A stretch of 64,000 bases of DNA from Marinicrinis sediminis (GTDB taxonomy: Bacteria > Bacillota > Bacilli > Paenibacillales > KCTC-33676): the NCBI RefSeq assembly GCF_042685085.1, contig NZ_JBHUMM010000045.1:62001-126000 (forward strand). The letters run 5' to 3'. Made by a program: the position numbers and the translations under genes. The notes beneath the pieces were generated by a model. It ran no database searches. It was not told where the DNA came from and saw only the letters and a list, made by a program, of their open reading frames with translations. Shown here piece by piece: positions 1 through 7,881 of the stretch; position 1 is the stretch's first letter, and the number at the start of each line of letters is the position of its first letter.

Positions 1-84
1 TACCGGCTTTCCCGGAATTCCGAATACATGGGTAATGCCCCATTTGACTAGGTGACTGGTACATAACTGACTTACAGATGGCAT
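1..84 (-). CDS. Thiamine-diphosphate-dependent enzyme, N-terminal fragment (acetolactate synthase/pyruvate oxidase type)
   Basis: Only the first 28 codons are in the window; the gene runs off the left edge. An ATG at position 84 follows a GGGGAGG ribosome binding site about 8 bases upstream. The translated start reads LVKWGITHVFGIPGKPV, which matches the conserved opening of the pyrimidine-binding domain of acetolactate synthases, pyruvate oxidases and related ThDP enzymes (family form: GV.HVFGIPG). The exact substrate cannot be told from so little. It lies just downstream of the GGDEF/EAL gene on the same strand, with 23 bases between, so cotranscription is possible. Confidence 0.7.
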   Translation of the reverse strand, partial: MPSVSQLCTSHLVKWGITHVFGIPGKPV

Positions 85-107
85 GAATGTTTCCTCCCCG
101 CACCGCT

Positions 108-2369
108 TTAATTCATCGTCTTCCGGCTCGCGATGAGTGCCGCAAATGATTGTTCAAATTCATTGGCAGATACCGGCTTGCTGAAATAGTATCCTTGTAC
201 TTCATCACAGTGCTGTGCCTGCAAAAATTGAAGCTGCTGCTGATCCTCCACTCCTTCAGCAATGACTTCCAGGTTCATACTGTGCGCCATCGCAATAATG
301 ATGCTCACAATATTGCCGTCGCCTGTCCCCAGACTGATGTCCCGAACGAAGCTCTGATCAATCTTCAGCCTGTCAATCGAGAAATTTTTCAAATAGTTCA
401 GCGAGCTATACCCGGTTCCGAAGTCGTCCATGCTGATTTGAATGCCCAGCCTGTGAAGCTTGTCGAGCATTGGAATGGCATGCTCTACATTCAGGGTCAT
501 CGTCTCCGTAATCTCGAGATCCAGATAACGGGGGTCCAGTTGGGTTTCTTCCAAAGCATCCTGAACAACCTTCACGAATCCATCATCCAGAAACTCCTGT
601 GAAGACAAGTTCACGGCCACTCGAAAAGGAGGCATACCGGCATCCTGCCATTTTTTATTTTGCCGGCAGGCTTCACGCAAGACCCAACGGTCAATCTGCT
701 TGATCAGTCCGGTCTCTTCTGCCAGCGGGATAAATGCGCTCGGATAGATGAGTCCACGGGTCGGGTGATGCCAGCGAATGAGCGCCTCGACCCCTTTCAG
801 ATCTCCCGTTCGAATATCCATTTGCGGCTGGTAGAACAACTGAAACTCCTCATGCTCCAGCGCCTTGCGCAGCGAGCTCTCGAGCATAATCTTCTCGTGC
901 GACTTCGTATTCATATCTGGTGAATACATGGCATAAATATTCAATCCGCGCTCCTTGGCGCTGTACATGGCCGTATCCGCTGTGACCATCAGGCTTTCGA
1001 CATCCTGTCCGTCTTTCGGATAGATGGAGATTCCTGCACTGGCCGTCAAATGAAACTCATAGCCATTCATATTGAAAGGCTGCCTGAAAGTATTTAGTAT
1101 CGCACGTACACGTGGCAATGCCTCTTCTTCATGTTTCAGGTGAGGAAGCACGAACATAAATTCATCCCCACCCATACGGGCTACAAATTCACCTGGAGTC
1201 AGTATTTCGCGCAAACGCAGCGACACCATGGTCAACAGCAGATCACCGCTGGAATGACCCAGCGTATCATTGACGATCTTGAATCGATCGAGATCGAGAT
1301 AGACAATCGCAACTTTCTCGCTGCGCTCCTGTGCGTGACGGATGAATGATTTCAATTGATCCTTGTAATATCTGCGATTCGGAAGCTTGGTCAGATCATC
1401 ATGATTCGCCAGGTAATTGAAGCGTTCCTGCGCTTCTACCTTCTCCGTGATGTTCCGGAACTGACCAAATGCTCCGAGCAATTCTTTCTTCTCATCATAA
1501 AGGGGGTATGCATCAAACAGACAAACGAGCCGATCGCCGGTGACTTTTTTGCCAAAGGACATCTGAACATCCTCGAAGGTGCTCCCTTTCTGGATCACCT
1601 CATAGATGTAATCACCCATGGAATCCAGTTGCTGAACTTTTCGACCCACCATATCTCTTCTGGACATGCCCGTAAACAGCTCGGCATATTGGTTAAAGGC
1701 GGTGATGACCCCATCGCGATTCGTGAGAATCATCCCGTTTCTGGTATTGTCCATAATGATCTGGTTGAGCATATCCAGCTTCCGATTCTGCTTGCGCAGC
1801 ATGAGCTCCCGTTCTATCGAATCCGCTGTGGTGGCCAGCATGGTCGTCATCATCGGATTTTGCAGTTCTTTGGCCGTCATGATGATCAGACTGCCGAGCA
1901 GCTCACGATCATCTGCATTGTGAAAAGCCACCCCATAGCAGGCACTCTCATGCAAATACGTATGGAAATGATCGTCCCCGATGATCTGTATCGGGGCCTG
2001 ATGGTGTTTCAGGGAAAGGTTAACCACGTTGGTACCCATACTGGATTCTGTAAACTGAACGCCCGGCTTGATCCCCAGATCATGGATCGTTTTCTTGATT
2101 GTCTCGTCTCCCATCATGTGCAGGATAAAGCCTTTATTGTCGGAGACAGAGAGCAATAGGGGTGTTCCTTTCAGAAAATGTAAAATTTTCTCGCCAAAAA
2201 AATTGACTACCGACAAGATTTCACAGTATTCTTCGCGTTTTTTGATGAGATCTGCCTGAGACAAAATTTGTTGCGGGGAAGGAATTTTTGTCGCATCCAT
2301 CCCCCGGTCCCTGCAATACTGATTTGACTCCAGAATAAAATCCGCTTTGCTCTTCATCGTTATCAACAC
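108..2369 (-). CDS. Cyclic-di-GMP turnover protein: GAF-like, PAS, GGDEF and EAL domains
   Basis: This is a soluble 753-residue signalling protein with no membrane segment. Residues about 40-190 look like the GAF-type sensor found in acetoin-type activators (TESSMGTN motif). Residues 200-315 form a PAS domain. GGDEF (diguanylate cyclase) covers about 325-485 with an intact GGDEF at 400-404. EAL (phosphodiesterase) covers about 500-745 with EAL at 528-530, the DDFGTGYSS loop and EGVE. Both active sites look intact, so it could make or break c-di-GMP. The RxxD inhibitory site expected just before GGDEF is absent. The first codon is GTG at 2369 next to AAAGGGGG; TTG at 2366 or ATG at 2357 are alternatives. 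Confidence 0.93.
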   Translation of the reverse strand: MLITMKSKADFILESNQYCRDRGMDATKIPSPQQILSQADLIKKREEYCEILSVVNFFGEKILHFLKGTPLLLSVSDNKGFILHMMGDETIKKTIHDLGIKPGVQFTESSMGTNVVNLSLKHHQAPIQIIGDDHFHTYLHESACYGVAFHNADDRELLGSLIIMTAKELQNPMMTTMLATTADSIERELMLRKQNRKLDMLNQIIMDNTRNGMILTNRDGVITAFNQYAELFTGMSRRDMVGRKVQQLDSMGDYIYEVIQKGSTFEDVQMSFGKKVTGDRLVCLFDAYPLYDEKKELLGAFGQFRNITEKVEAQERFNYLANHDDLTKLPNRRYYKDQLKSFIRHAQERSEKVAIVYLDLDRFKIVNDTLGHSSGDLLLTMVSLRLREILTPGEFVARMGGDEFMFVLPHLKHEEEALPRVRAILNTFRQPFNMNGYEFHLTASAGISIYPKDGQDVESLMVTADTAMYSAKERGLNIYAMYSPDMNTKSHEKIMLESSLRKALEHEEFQLFYQPQMDIRTGDLKGVEALIRWHHPTRGLIYPSAFIPLAEETGLIKQIDRWVLREACRQNKKWQDAGMPPFRVAVNLSSQEFLDDGFVKVVQDALEETQLDPRYLDLEITETMTLNVEHAIPMLDKLHRLGIQISMDDFGTGYSSLNYLKNFSIDRLKIDQSFVRDISLGTGDGNIVSIIIAMAHSMNLEVIAEGVEDQQQLQFLQAQHCDEVQGYYFSKPVSANEFEQSFAALIASRKTMN

Positions 2370-2584
2370 GCCCCCTTTCCAGCTTTGGAATCCGCTTCTG
2401 ATTTATTCTTCGGCTTCATTCATAGACTTATTAAGATAACAGACACCAAAATACGACACTCTTTATATTTTGATCTGTCCCTCATCCGTTTGTCTACCTA
2501 TAAGCTTTTACCATTAATCATATCATATCAAGGACCCTTATTCATCCACCGTGGTTAGAATCTTCGCAATTATCTGATAGATTA

Positions 2585-2616
2585 ACAAAAAGACCCTTGT
2601 CTCTATGAGACAAGGA
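2585..2616 (-). terminator. Rho-independent terminator of folE
   Basis: A perfect 9-bp stem (CCTTGTCTC, 2595-2603, with GAGACAAGG, 2607-2615) has a 3-base loop and is followed on the minus strand by a T-rich tail. It lies just after the folE stop. The rest of 2370-2648 shows no gene. Confidence 0.85.
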
Positions 2617-2648
2617 TCAAGCAGAGGGATATTTCGATGTGATTCGGC

Positions 2649-3242
2649 TTATTCCTTCACTAGAGACATAAATTCAGATCGTAGAGCGGAATCCTTCAGA
2701 AATACGCCGCGAACGGCAGAGGAAACCGTCTTGCTACCCGGTTTTTTGACACCGCGTGAGCACATGCACAAATGCTCTCCTTCTACAATCACCATGACCC
2801 CGTGTGGCCCCAGTGCGTCCATCAGCGTATCGGCAATTTCAGACGTAATCCGTTCCTGTACCTGCAAGCGGCGTGTAACGGCCTCGACCAGGCGGGCAAA
2901 TTTGCTCAGACCGGCAATCTTGCCGCTCGGAATATACCCGATATGAACCTTTCCGAAAAATGGAGCCATATGATGCTCACACTGGCTGTAATATACGATA
3001 TCTTTGACAATGACCAGTTCTTCATGACTCTCGTCAAAGGAAACGCCCAGTACGTCCTTCGGATTCACCTGGTACCCGGCGAAGATTTCCTCATACATGC
3101 GGGTCACTCTGGCTGGGGTTTCAAGCAGCCCTTCGCGATCCACATCTTCCCCGATCAATCTCAATATTTCACGAACATGATGTTCAATCTGCTCTCTATT
3201 TTCAGCTACTCGCTCATTGGAGTAGTCTTTCAATCCGGCCAT
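2649..3242 (-). CDS. folE: GTP cyclohydrolase I
   Basis: FolE converts GTP to 7,8-dihydroneopterin triphosphate, the first step of folate synthesis and also the entry to queuosine precursors. The 197-residue length fits the homodecameric family. The zinc site is visible as SQCEHHMAPF with the later cysteine in GEHLCMCSRGVKKPGS; the RGV(K)KPGS segment is the GTP-binding signature. The ATG at 3242 follows GAGGAGGG. A sigma-A promoter lies upstream and a terminator downstream, so it is probably transcribed alone. The queuosine gene queG lies 1 kb away, but nothing links the two in transcription. Confidence 0.97.
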   Translation of the reverse strand: MAGLKDYSNERVAENREQIEHHVREILRLIGEDVDREGLLETPARVTRMYEEIFAGYQVNPKDVLGVSFDESHEELVIVKDIVYYSQCEHHMAPFFGKVHIGYIPSGKIAGLSKFARLVEAVTRRLQVQERITSEIADTLMDALGPHGVMVIVEGEHLCMCSRGVKKPGSKTVSSAVRGVFLKDSALRSEFMSLVKE

Positions 3243-3304
3243 GCCTAAGCCCTCCTCTATTGGCTGCAGTTAGTACCTGCGGCTCTCATCATAGCTTGAT
3301 ACAA

Positions 3305-3333
3305 ATCATACGATAAATCCAAAGGGTTGACAA
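3305..3333 (-). promoter_or_regulatory. Predicted sigma-A promoter of folE
   Basis: On the minus strand TTGTCA (3328-3333) and TATGAT (3305-3310) are separated by 17 bases, about 65 bases before the folE start. This is a near-consensus vegetative promoter. Confidence 0.65.
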
Positions 3334-3385
3334 CCTGCTTCCTTGTGGAGATTATTGTTATACAAACCTTATACATGAAAGGGAT

Positions 3386-3432
3386 AAAAATAGCGTCCCG
3401 CAACAAGTTCCATTGTGCGGCAGACGCTATTT
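3386..3432 (-). terminator. Terminator downstream of the YneF gene
   Basis: Ten-base arms AAATAGCGTC (3388-3397) and GACGCTATTT (3423-3432) enclose a second paired segment (CCGCA.CAA with TTGTGCGG). The minus strand then runs into T residues. It sits between the end of the YneF-family gene and the folE promoter. Confidence 0.75.
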
Positions 3433-3457
3433 GAAGTCGCATTCCAAAGTGGATCTG

Positions 3458-3676
3458 CTAACGCATTTTTTTATTCTTCATCATTTGCTGAACGCGGTTC
3501 ATTTGCTTGGAATTCAGATTATAACCCATTTGCTGAGCCATCTTTTGCAGCATTTCCGGATTGCTCTGCATTTTTTCCATTTGCCGCTTCAAGTAAAATA
3601 CCCCGATGAAGAAGCCTAGCACCAGGCCGACAACCAGCGCGATGATAGAGAAAATCGCTGTCCACATGTTATTCAC
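3458..3676 (-). CDS. YneF family (UPF0154) small membrane protein
   Basis: This is a 72-residue protein with a single N-terminal transmembrane helix (about residues 5-28, glycine- and valine-rich) followed by a charged, methionine- and lysine-rich tail with NPEMLQKMAQQMG. That tail and the length match the UPF0154/YneF family of Firmicutes, whose function is unknown. The start ATG follows AGAGGTGA. It has its own terminator. Confidence 0.9.
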   Translation of the reverse strand: MNNMWTAIFSIIALVVGLVLGFFIGVFYLKRQMEKMQSNPEMLQKMAQQMGYNLNSKQMNRVQQMMKNKKMR

Positions 3677-3742
3677 CTCTGCCTATTGATGTCCGAACTT
3701 TCACATGCCTTATCATAGCATGGAACCGAACAAGTTACAAAC

Positions 3743-4267
3743 TCATCCAGCTGTCATAGGTCGTTCCAGTTCCAGTAGTTTGGCCTTTGTTTCCATGCCT
3801 CCGGCATAGCCAATCAGCTTGCCGTTTTTTCCGATCACACGGTGGCAAGGAATGACAATCGGCAACTTGTTTCGATTGTTCGCACCCCCGACTGCCCTCA
3901 CGGCGAGCGGGGAACCGATGGCCTCGGCAATTTCCTGATAGGATCGGGTCTCTCCGTAGGGAATAACCGCTAATGACTGCCAGACACGCTGCTGAAAGGC
4001 CGTACCTTCCATCTTCAAGGACAAATCAAAACTCGTTCGTTCACCTGTAAAATACTGTTCCAGTTGTCTGACTGCCTCAGCCAGCTGCTCTGTGGCTGCT
4101 GCCTGTTCGGATTGGGACAGAGACCGCTCATTCGTGTTCTCCCTGGTCTCAGACGTGTCCCCTTCATGTTCAAACTCCGTGACAAATTGAATGTCCGTAA
4201 TGCCCTCCGCAGTTGCGCAAATACGCAATGGTCCGAGTGGACTCTCCATCATCGTCTTAATCTTCAC
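3743..4267 (-). CDS. ogt: Methylated-DNA--protein-cysteine methyltransferase
   Basis: The enzyme repairs O6-alkylguanine by moving the alkyl group to its own cysteine. The active-site motif IPCHRVIG is present, preceded by YGETRSYQEIA (DNA-binding helix) and followed by YAGG. The open frame extends upstream to 4543, but that part only shadows queG in another frame. The chosen start is GTG at 4267, which follows GGGAGG by 9 bases and gives 174 residues, the usual Ogt size; ATG at 4252 or 4249 are less well placed. The start overlaps the queG stop by 11 bases, so translation is probably coupled. A charged insert (about residues 30-60) separates the N-terminal domain from the core. Confidence 0.93.
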   Translation of the reverse strand: MKIKTMMESPLGPLRICATAEGITDIQFVTEFEHEGDTSETRENTNERSLSQSEQAAATEQLAEAVRQLEQYFTGERTSFDLSLKMEGTAFQQRVWQSLAVIPYGETRSYQEIAEAIGSPLAVRAVGGANNRNKLPIVIPCHRVIGKNGKLIGYAGGMETKAKLLELERPMTAG

Positions 4268-5441
4268 GATGTATCGCCTCCCTTGCCTCCGGCTGAAGAG
4301 CGCGTACGATCGCCTCCAGCACTTCGTCTGTATCCTCCTGGTCCTGCGCCGCTGCCAGCGCGTTCCTCGCCTCAGATGTTCCGATCTGACCCAGGCTCCA
4401 GGCAGCCGCTTCCCTGATTTCAGGACGCGGGTCTTTGGCCAGCTTCTCCCGCAGCAGAGAGACGCTGCTCTCATCCCTGAAATGCCCGAGTGCAATGATA
4501 CTGTTTCGCTCGATCGGTTTTTTCCCTCTCCATGCGGCAGCACTGCTCCCGAATTTTTCCTTGAACTGTCTGTTGCTCATTTCCAGAATGGGCTTTAGGA
4601 GCGGCTTGACCTGCTCGGGATCAGGCTGGAGTTCATCGTGATGCGTCCAGTTCTTCCCTTTATTCTTGGGGCAGACGATCTGGCAGGTATCGCAGCCATA
4701 GAGACGATTCCCGAGCTTCTTCTTGAACCGATCCGGCAATATCGTTTTGGTCTGGGTCAAGTATGAAATACAGCTGCCTGCATGCAATTCACCAGGGCCA
4801 ACCAGCGCACCAGTGGGACACGCATCGATACAGATCGTACAATCTCCGCAGTCCTCCGTCACGGGCTTATCCGGCGGCAGCGGCAGATTCGTAATCATCT
4901 CCCCCAGGTAGATCCATGATCCCATCGTCGGAGAGATGACGCTGCAATTTTTGCCAACCCAGCCAATCCCGGCCCGCTCAGCCACTGCGCGATCCACCAG
5001 CACACCGGTATCGACCATGCTTAAGGCACGAACACCGGATACGCGCTCCATGAGCCAAGCTTCCAGTCGGTCCAGCCGTTTGCGGAGTACATGATGATAA
5101 TCTTCACCCCAGGCAGAACGCGAAAGCATCCCCCGATACGCACCTGGCACCGATCTCGGAGCATCTTGAAGCTTGCTTGGATAGCCAATCGCAATGGCGA
5201 TGATCGATCTTGGCCTGGACAGACTAAGCGCAGGATGCGTTCGCTTCTCTATATCCGGTTCTTCAAATCCCGATTCTCTGCCCAGCTCCCGATGACGAAG
5301 CAAAATTTGCTTCAATTCGAGAAAAGGCTCGGCAGCAGCAAACCCTATCTGGTCAATGCCCAGCGATTTACTCGCATTTGCAAGTTCATTTTTCAAGTGA
5401 AGCCAGTCTGTCTCAGATGCCGTTTCCATGTTCAGCTTCAC
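4257..5441 (-). CDS. queG: Epoxyqueuosine reductase
   Basis: QueG performs the last step of queuosine synthesis in tRNA, reducing epoxyqueuosine with cobalamin and two [4Fe-4S] clusters. The cluster ligands are visible in GDCTICIDACPTGAL and YGCDTCQIVCPKN. The N-terminal half carries the cobalamin-binding region typical of the family (GWVGKNCSVISPTMGS). After about residue 290 there is a HEAT-like repeat tail, as in other Firmicute QueG proteins. The frame is open to GTG at 5450, but GTG at 5441 is better spaced from the AGAGGTG site; ATG at 5429 is a further option. It belongs to the operon DUF402-rnhA-queG-ogt. Confidence 0.95.
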   Translation of the reverse strand: MKLNMETASETDWLHLKNELANASKSLGIDQIGFAAAEPFLELKQILLRHRELGRESGFEEPDIEKRTHPALSLSRPRSIIAIAIGYPSKLQDAPRSVPGAYRGMLSRSAWGEDYHHVLRKRLDRLEAWLMERVSGVRALSMVDTGVLVDRAVAERAGIGWVGKNCSVISPTMGSWIYLGEMITNLPLPPDKPVTEDCGDCTICIDACPTGALVGPGELHAGSCISYLTQTKTILPDRFKKKLGNRLYGCDTCQIVCPKNKGKNWTHHDELQPDPEQVKPLLKPILEMSNRQFKEKFGSSAAAWRGKKPIERNSIIALGHFRDESSVSLLREKLAKDPRPEIREAAAWSLGQIGTSEARNALAAAQDQEDTDEVLEAIVRALQPEAREAIHRED

Positions 5442-5458
5442 GGTCCTCACCTCTTTGC

Positions 5459-5899
5459 TTACTTGGTCATGTCCACAATGGCTGCCCGTGCCAATTCATC
5501 ACAACGATTGTTGTACGGATTGTCGCTATGACCTTTTACCTTGATATATTCGACTTTGTGCTTGTCCATCAGTGCCAACAGCCGCTTCCACAGATCCTGA
5601 TTCTCCACGGGCTGATTCTTGCTGTTTTTCCAGCCATTTTTCTGCCAGTTGCGATACCAACCTTGCTTGAAGCAATTGACGACATAAGCGGAGTCACTAT
5701 ACAGCTTCACCTCACAGGGCTCCTTGAGCAGTTCCAGCGCCTGGATAACCGCTTCGATTTCCATCCGGTTATTCGTCGTATTCGCTTCGGCGCCGGAGAT
5801 TTCCTTGCGATGCTCTCCATACATCAGCAATGCTCCCCAGCCGCCAGGTCCCGGGTTACCCGAACATGCGCCATCCGTGTAGATCGTTAATTCCTTCAT
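5459..5899 (-). CDS. rnhA: Ribonuclease HI
   Basis: It cleaves the RNA strand of RNA-DNA hybrids. All catalytic positions are visible: the first Asp in IYTDGACSGNPGPGG, Glu in NRMEIEAV, Asp in YSDSAYV, and His and Asp in KGHSDNPYNNRCDELAR. The W-K-N-rich basic loop of the E. coli-type enzyme is also present (RNWQKNGWKNSKNQPVEN). The frame is open to 5920, but ATG at 5899 forms an ATGA overlap with the stop of the upstream DUF402 gene and follows a GGGGG stretch. This gives 146 residues, the typical size. It is coupled upstream to the DUF402 gene and lies just before queG. Confidence 0.96.
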   Translation of the reverse strand: MKELTIYTDGACSGNPGPGGWGALLMYGEHRKEISGAEANTTNNRMEIEAVIQALELLKEPCEVKLYSDSAYVVNCFKQGWYRNWQKNGWKNSKNQPVENQDLWKRLLALMDKHKVEYIKVKGHSDNPYNNRCDELARAAIVDMTK

Positions 5900-6456
5900 T
5901 CCAACCCCCGATTTCGCCACGCCCGCCAGGCCGAATAGTAGGCTCTTACCGTATCATCATGAAAGGGAGCCTGTCTCAGCTCAATGCGTTCCAGAAGCCG
6001 ATTCAGTCCGGCTTGCACCTTCTTCTGCACGAGCGGCGAGTAATGGTACTTTAGTTTATGATGCTCATATTCCTCTTCATCTACAATATGCACCTGCTTG
6101 TCATGGGAGACTACGACGTCAAGATCATAATCAATGTACGTCATGCATCTCCCGTCACTGTAGGGAGGCGAAGCAATATTGCAATAGTAACGTATACCCG
6201 ATGCTTCCATCAGGGCGACGACATTGAACCAGCTGCCGGGAACAAAAAAGGAGACGCCCGGAATGCGGCTTACCCATTCATTCCCGTTCGCTTCCTGGAT
6301 GGGGGTATGGTCATTGATCAGAATGAAGAGACCTGCTTCCCGATGCTCCGGAGTAAGCAGCTCGCCGCCCAACAGCCAGTTTTCCTTCCACATTCGGTGC
6401 AAGTGACCGTCATGTTTAAAGCTTTTGATCATATAGGGGACGTATCCGCTCATCAT
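5896..6456 (-). CDS. DUF402 domain protein, probable nucleoside di/triphosphatase (NtdP/YgaC-like)
   Basis: A 186-residue soluble protein with the DUF402 core: SFKHDGHLHRMW at the start, then a beta-barrel region with YYCNIASPPY and MTYIDYDLDVVV, rich in acidic residues that bind metal in this family. Characterised relatives (B. subtilis YgaC, S. aureus SA1684) hydrolyse nucleoside di- and triphosphates; that activity is inferred here from the family. It is the first gene of the rnhA-queG-ogt operon and overlaps rnhA by 4 bases. The start ATG follows GGAAAGGA. An octamer repeat lies about 50 bases upstream of the start. Confidence 0.87.
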   Translation of the reverse strand: MMSGYVPYMIKSFKHDGHLHRMWKENWLLGGELLTPEHREAGLFILINDHTPIQEANGNEWVSRIPGVSFFVPGSWFNVVALMEASGIRYYCNIASPPYSDGRCMTYIDYDLDVVVSHDKQVHIVDEEEYEHHKLKYHYSPLVQKKVQAGLNRLLERIELRQAPFHDDTVRAYYSAWRAWRNRGLE

Positions 6457-6506
6457 TTCGTCCTTTCCTGTTCATCATTTACAGAAGCGCTCTCCGGCTT
6501 CCGTTC

Positions 6507-6586
6507 TTGCTTTCGTGCTTTCGTGCTTTCGTGCTTTCTTGCTTTCTTTCTCTCCTGCTTTCTTGCTTACTTGCTTACTTGCTCAC
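6507..6586. repeat. Octanucleotide tandem repeat upstream of the DUF402-rnhA-queG-ogt operon
   Basis: About ten copies of an 8-base unit run head to tail: GCTTTCGT first, then GCTTTCTT and GCTTACTT variants, with one irregular patch (ctttctctcct). The tract begins about 50 bases upstream of the DUF402 start codon on the minus strand, in the probable 5' leader or promoter. Open frames through it translate to repetitive junk and are not genes. Confidence 0.85.
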
Positions 6587-6610
6587 TTCTTTATCTTCTA
6601 TAGTAATAGA

Positions 6611-6656
6611 AAAGCATATCTCGATGCCACAATTAAATGACAAAAAGATATGCTTT
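6611..6656. repeat. Inverted repeat, possible terminator
   Basis: Arms AAAGCATATCT (6611-6621) and AGATATGCTTT (6646-6656) are perfect 11-mers around a 24-base AT-rich loop. The repeat lies between the acetyltransferase stop and the octamer tract. The minus strand continues TTCTATTACT, so it may end acetyltransferase transcription; the large loop makes this uncertain. Confidence 0.5.
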
Positions 6657-6721
6657 CCTATAAATTCCTCATGTTCTCTATCTGAAGCTGGCCCGAGATC
6701 AATCCCGGTACGTGTGCATGT

Positions 6722-7150
6722 CTAACAGGAACAAATGGATAATTTGCGATCCATACTTGCTTCAAAATGACGATCCTCATACCCGAGAGACCGATATAGC
6801 GGCAACAGCGTTTCATTATGCTCATCCAATGGCACCACCACAGTGCGTACGCCTCGGGAATCAAACCGTTGCTTCAAGGCCCGAATGAGTGCTGCGTCAA
6901 CCTCTCCGTTCCATTTCGCTTCTGCCACGGCCACCCGATAATAATATCCGCGATGATGATCAATCGTTCCAATAATGGTGCCGATCACTTGTCCGCTCAT
7001 TTCGGCTACCATGACCAATTCAGAATCCCAGGACAACTGATTGGCAAAAGCCTCCATCGTTTCTTCATAACATTCATCCGACAATACTTCCTGCATGAAC
7101 TGTGTAATAGGGGAATAGTCACTCAATTGAAAAGAACGTACATTAAGCAT
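6722..7150 (-). CDS. GNAT family N-acetyltransferase
   Basis: The 142-residue protein has the GNAT layout: an N-terminal RSFQLSDYSPITQFM segment, a beta4 strand MVAEMSGQVIGTIIGTIDHH, a variant acetyl-CoA loop region (RVAVAEAKWNGEVDAALIRALKQRF) and a C-terminal NETLLPLYRSLGYEDRH. The canonical Q/RxxGxG/A pattern is poorly conserved, so the acceptor cannot be predicted. The frame is open to 7186, but ATG at 7150 gives the natural domain start and follows AGGGAGCGG. It is monocistronic. Confidence 0.82.
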   Translation of the reverse strand: MLNVRSFQLSDYSPITQFMQEVLSDECYEETMEAFANQLSWDSELVMVAEMSGQVIGTIIGTIDHHRGYYYRVAVAEAKWNGEVDAALIRALKQRFDSRGVRTVVVPLDEHNETLLPLYRSLGYEDRHFEASMDRKLSICSC

Positions 7151-7305
7151 CCTGAATCCGCTCCCTGCTCTGCTATTATGGTGCAAGTATTAATCTTTTG
7201 TAAATATCCTATTTGTATAGTGTAATAGAATACGACAAAAACCGTCAAATTCCTCTTCAAATTTTAGTTTTTTCTCAAAAACCTTGCAAAATCTTCGTTT
7301 TTCTC

Positions 7306-7320
7306 TTGAAAGCGCTTAAT
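7306..7320. promoter_or_regulatory. Possible catabolite-response (cre) element
   Basis: TTGAAAGCGCTTAAT fits the cre consensus WTGNAANCGNWNNCW with one mismatch, and a second half-match (AAAGCGTTTACA) follows at once. It lies in the 327-base intergenic stretch 7151-7477, which otherwise shows no gene. The target could be either flanking gene. Confidence 0.3.
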
Positions 7321-7477
7321 TTAAAGCGTTTACAAAGAAGAATGTTTATGTATTTCAAGTTATTTACAGCATTTTTGTTTTATTTTATCCGCCTGTTTCG
7401 ACCTCTTGTCTCCACATATTGCATACCGTTCCTCCCTTTCGTACACAATAGAGTTGGATAAGGAAGGAGGACGCAGC

Positions 7478-7684
7478 ATGTATAACCTGAGAAGTCTGCA
7501 ACAACTGGAAGATGTTCGTTTGAAAGACTGGAAACAGCATGAGCTCGATTTTCATCATCGTACGATGAGTGATCTCTCTCCGTGGCTCAATGCCCAGGGT
7601 GTATCCAAGCATCATGAGATTATTGAAGAGATCGAGAGTCGGGGGAAAGAGCCGGATACGGAGGAAGCATCCTTTACAGACTAG
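7478..7684 (+). CDS. Small conserved cytosolic protein of unknown function
   Basis: A 68-residue, highly charged protein rich in Asp, Glu, His and Leu (QQLEDVRLKDWKQHEL, then EIIEEIESRGKEPDTEEA). It has no signal peptide or membrane segment and is probably helical. The ATG at 7478 has an excellent AAGGAGG site 8 bases upstream, which overrides the longer open frame from 7406. I recall similar short proteins in Paenibacillus genomes but cannot assign a family or a role. It lies upstream of sodA, which has its own promoter. Confidence 0.75.
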   Translation: MYNLRSLQQLEDVRLKDWKQHELDFHHRTMSDLSPWLNAQGVSKHHEIIEEIESRGKEPDTEEASFTD

Positions 7685-7812
7685 CGAAAGGCGAAATATG
7701 TTTCCATTCCTGTGAAGACGGGTAAAAGAGTAGAGAGTTGAAGAAGTCCCATCATTTGACCCCATGCGCCGACAGAAAAAACGAGGGCTTTACGACTTTT
7801 TATACATAAGTG

Positions 7813-7841
7813 TTGATTTACTATCAAAAATCAGGGATAAT
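7813..7841 (+). promoter_or_regulatory. Predicted sigma-A promoter of sodA
   Basis: TTGATT (7813-7818) and GATAAT (7836-7841) are separated by 17 bases, about 40 bases upstream of the sodA start codon. Confidence 0.6.
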
Positions 7842-7881
7842 ATTCCTTGGGAAAACCAACTATTTAGGAGGTTGTTTATTC

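Noticed and set aside
3257..3442. 61-residue minus-strand open frame between folE and the YneF gene
   Set aside because: It contains the predicted folE promoter and part of the terminator, has no ribosome site, and the peptide has no recognisable pattern.
4268..4543. N-terminal extension of the ogt reading frame
   Set aside because: It lies inside queG in another frame, is Arg/Cys-rich noise, and the Ogt domain starts at the GTG at 4267 behind GGGAGG.
6507..6586. CRISPR array or coding repeat
   Set aside because: Units are only 8 bases with no spacers, and no cas genes are near.
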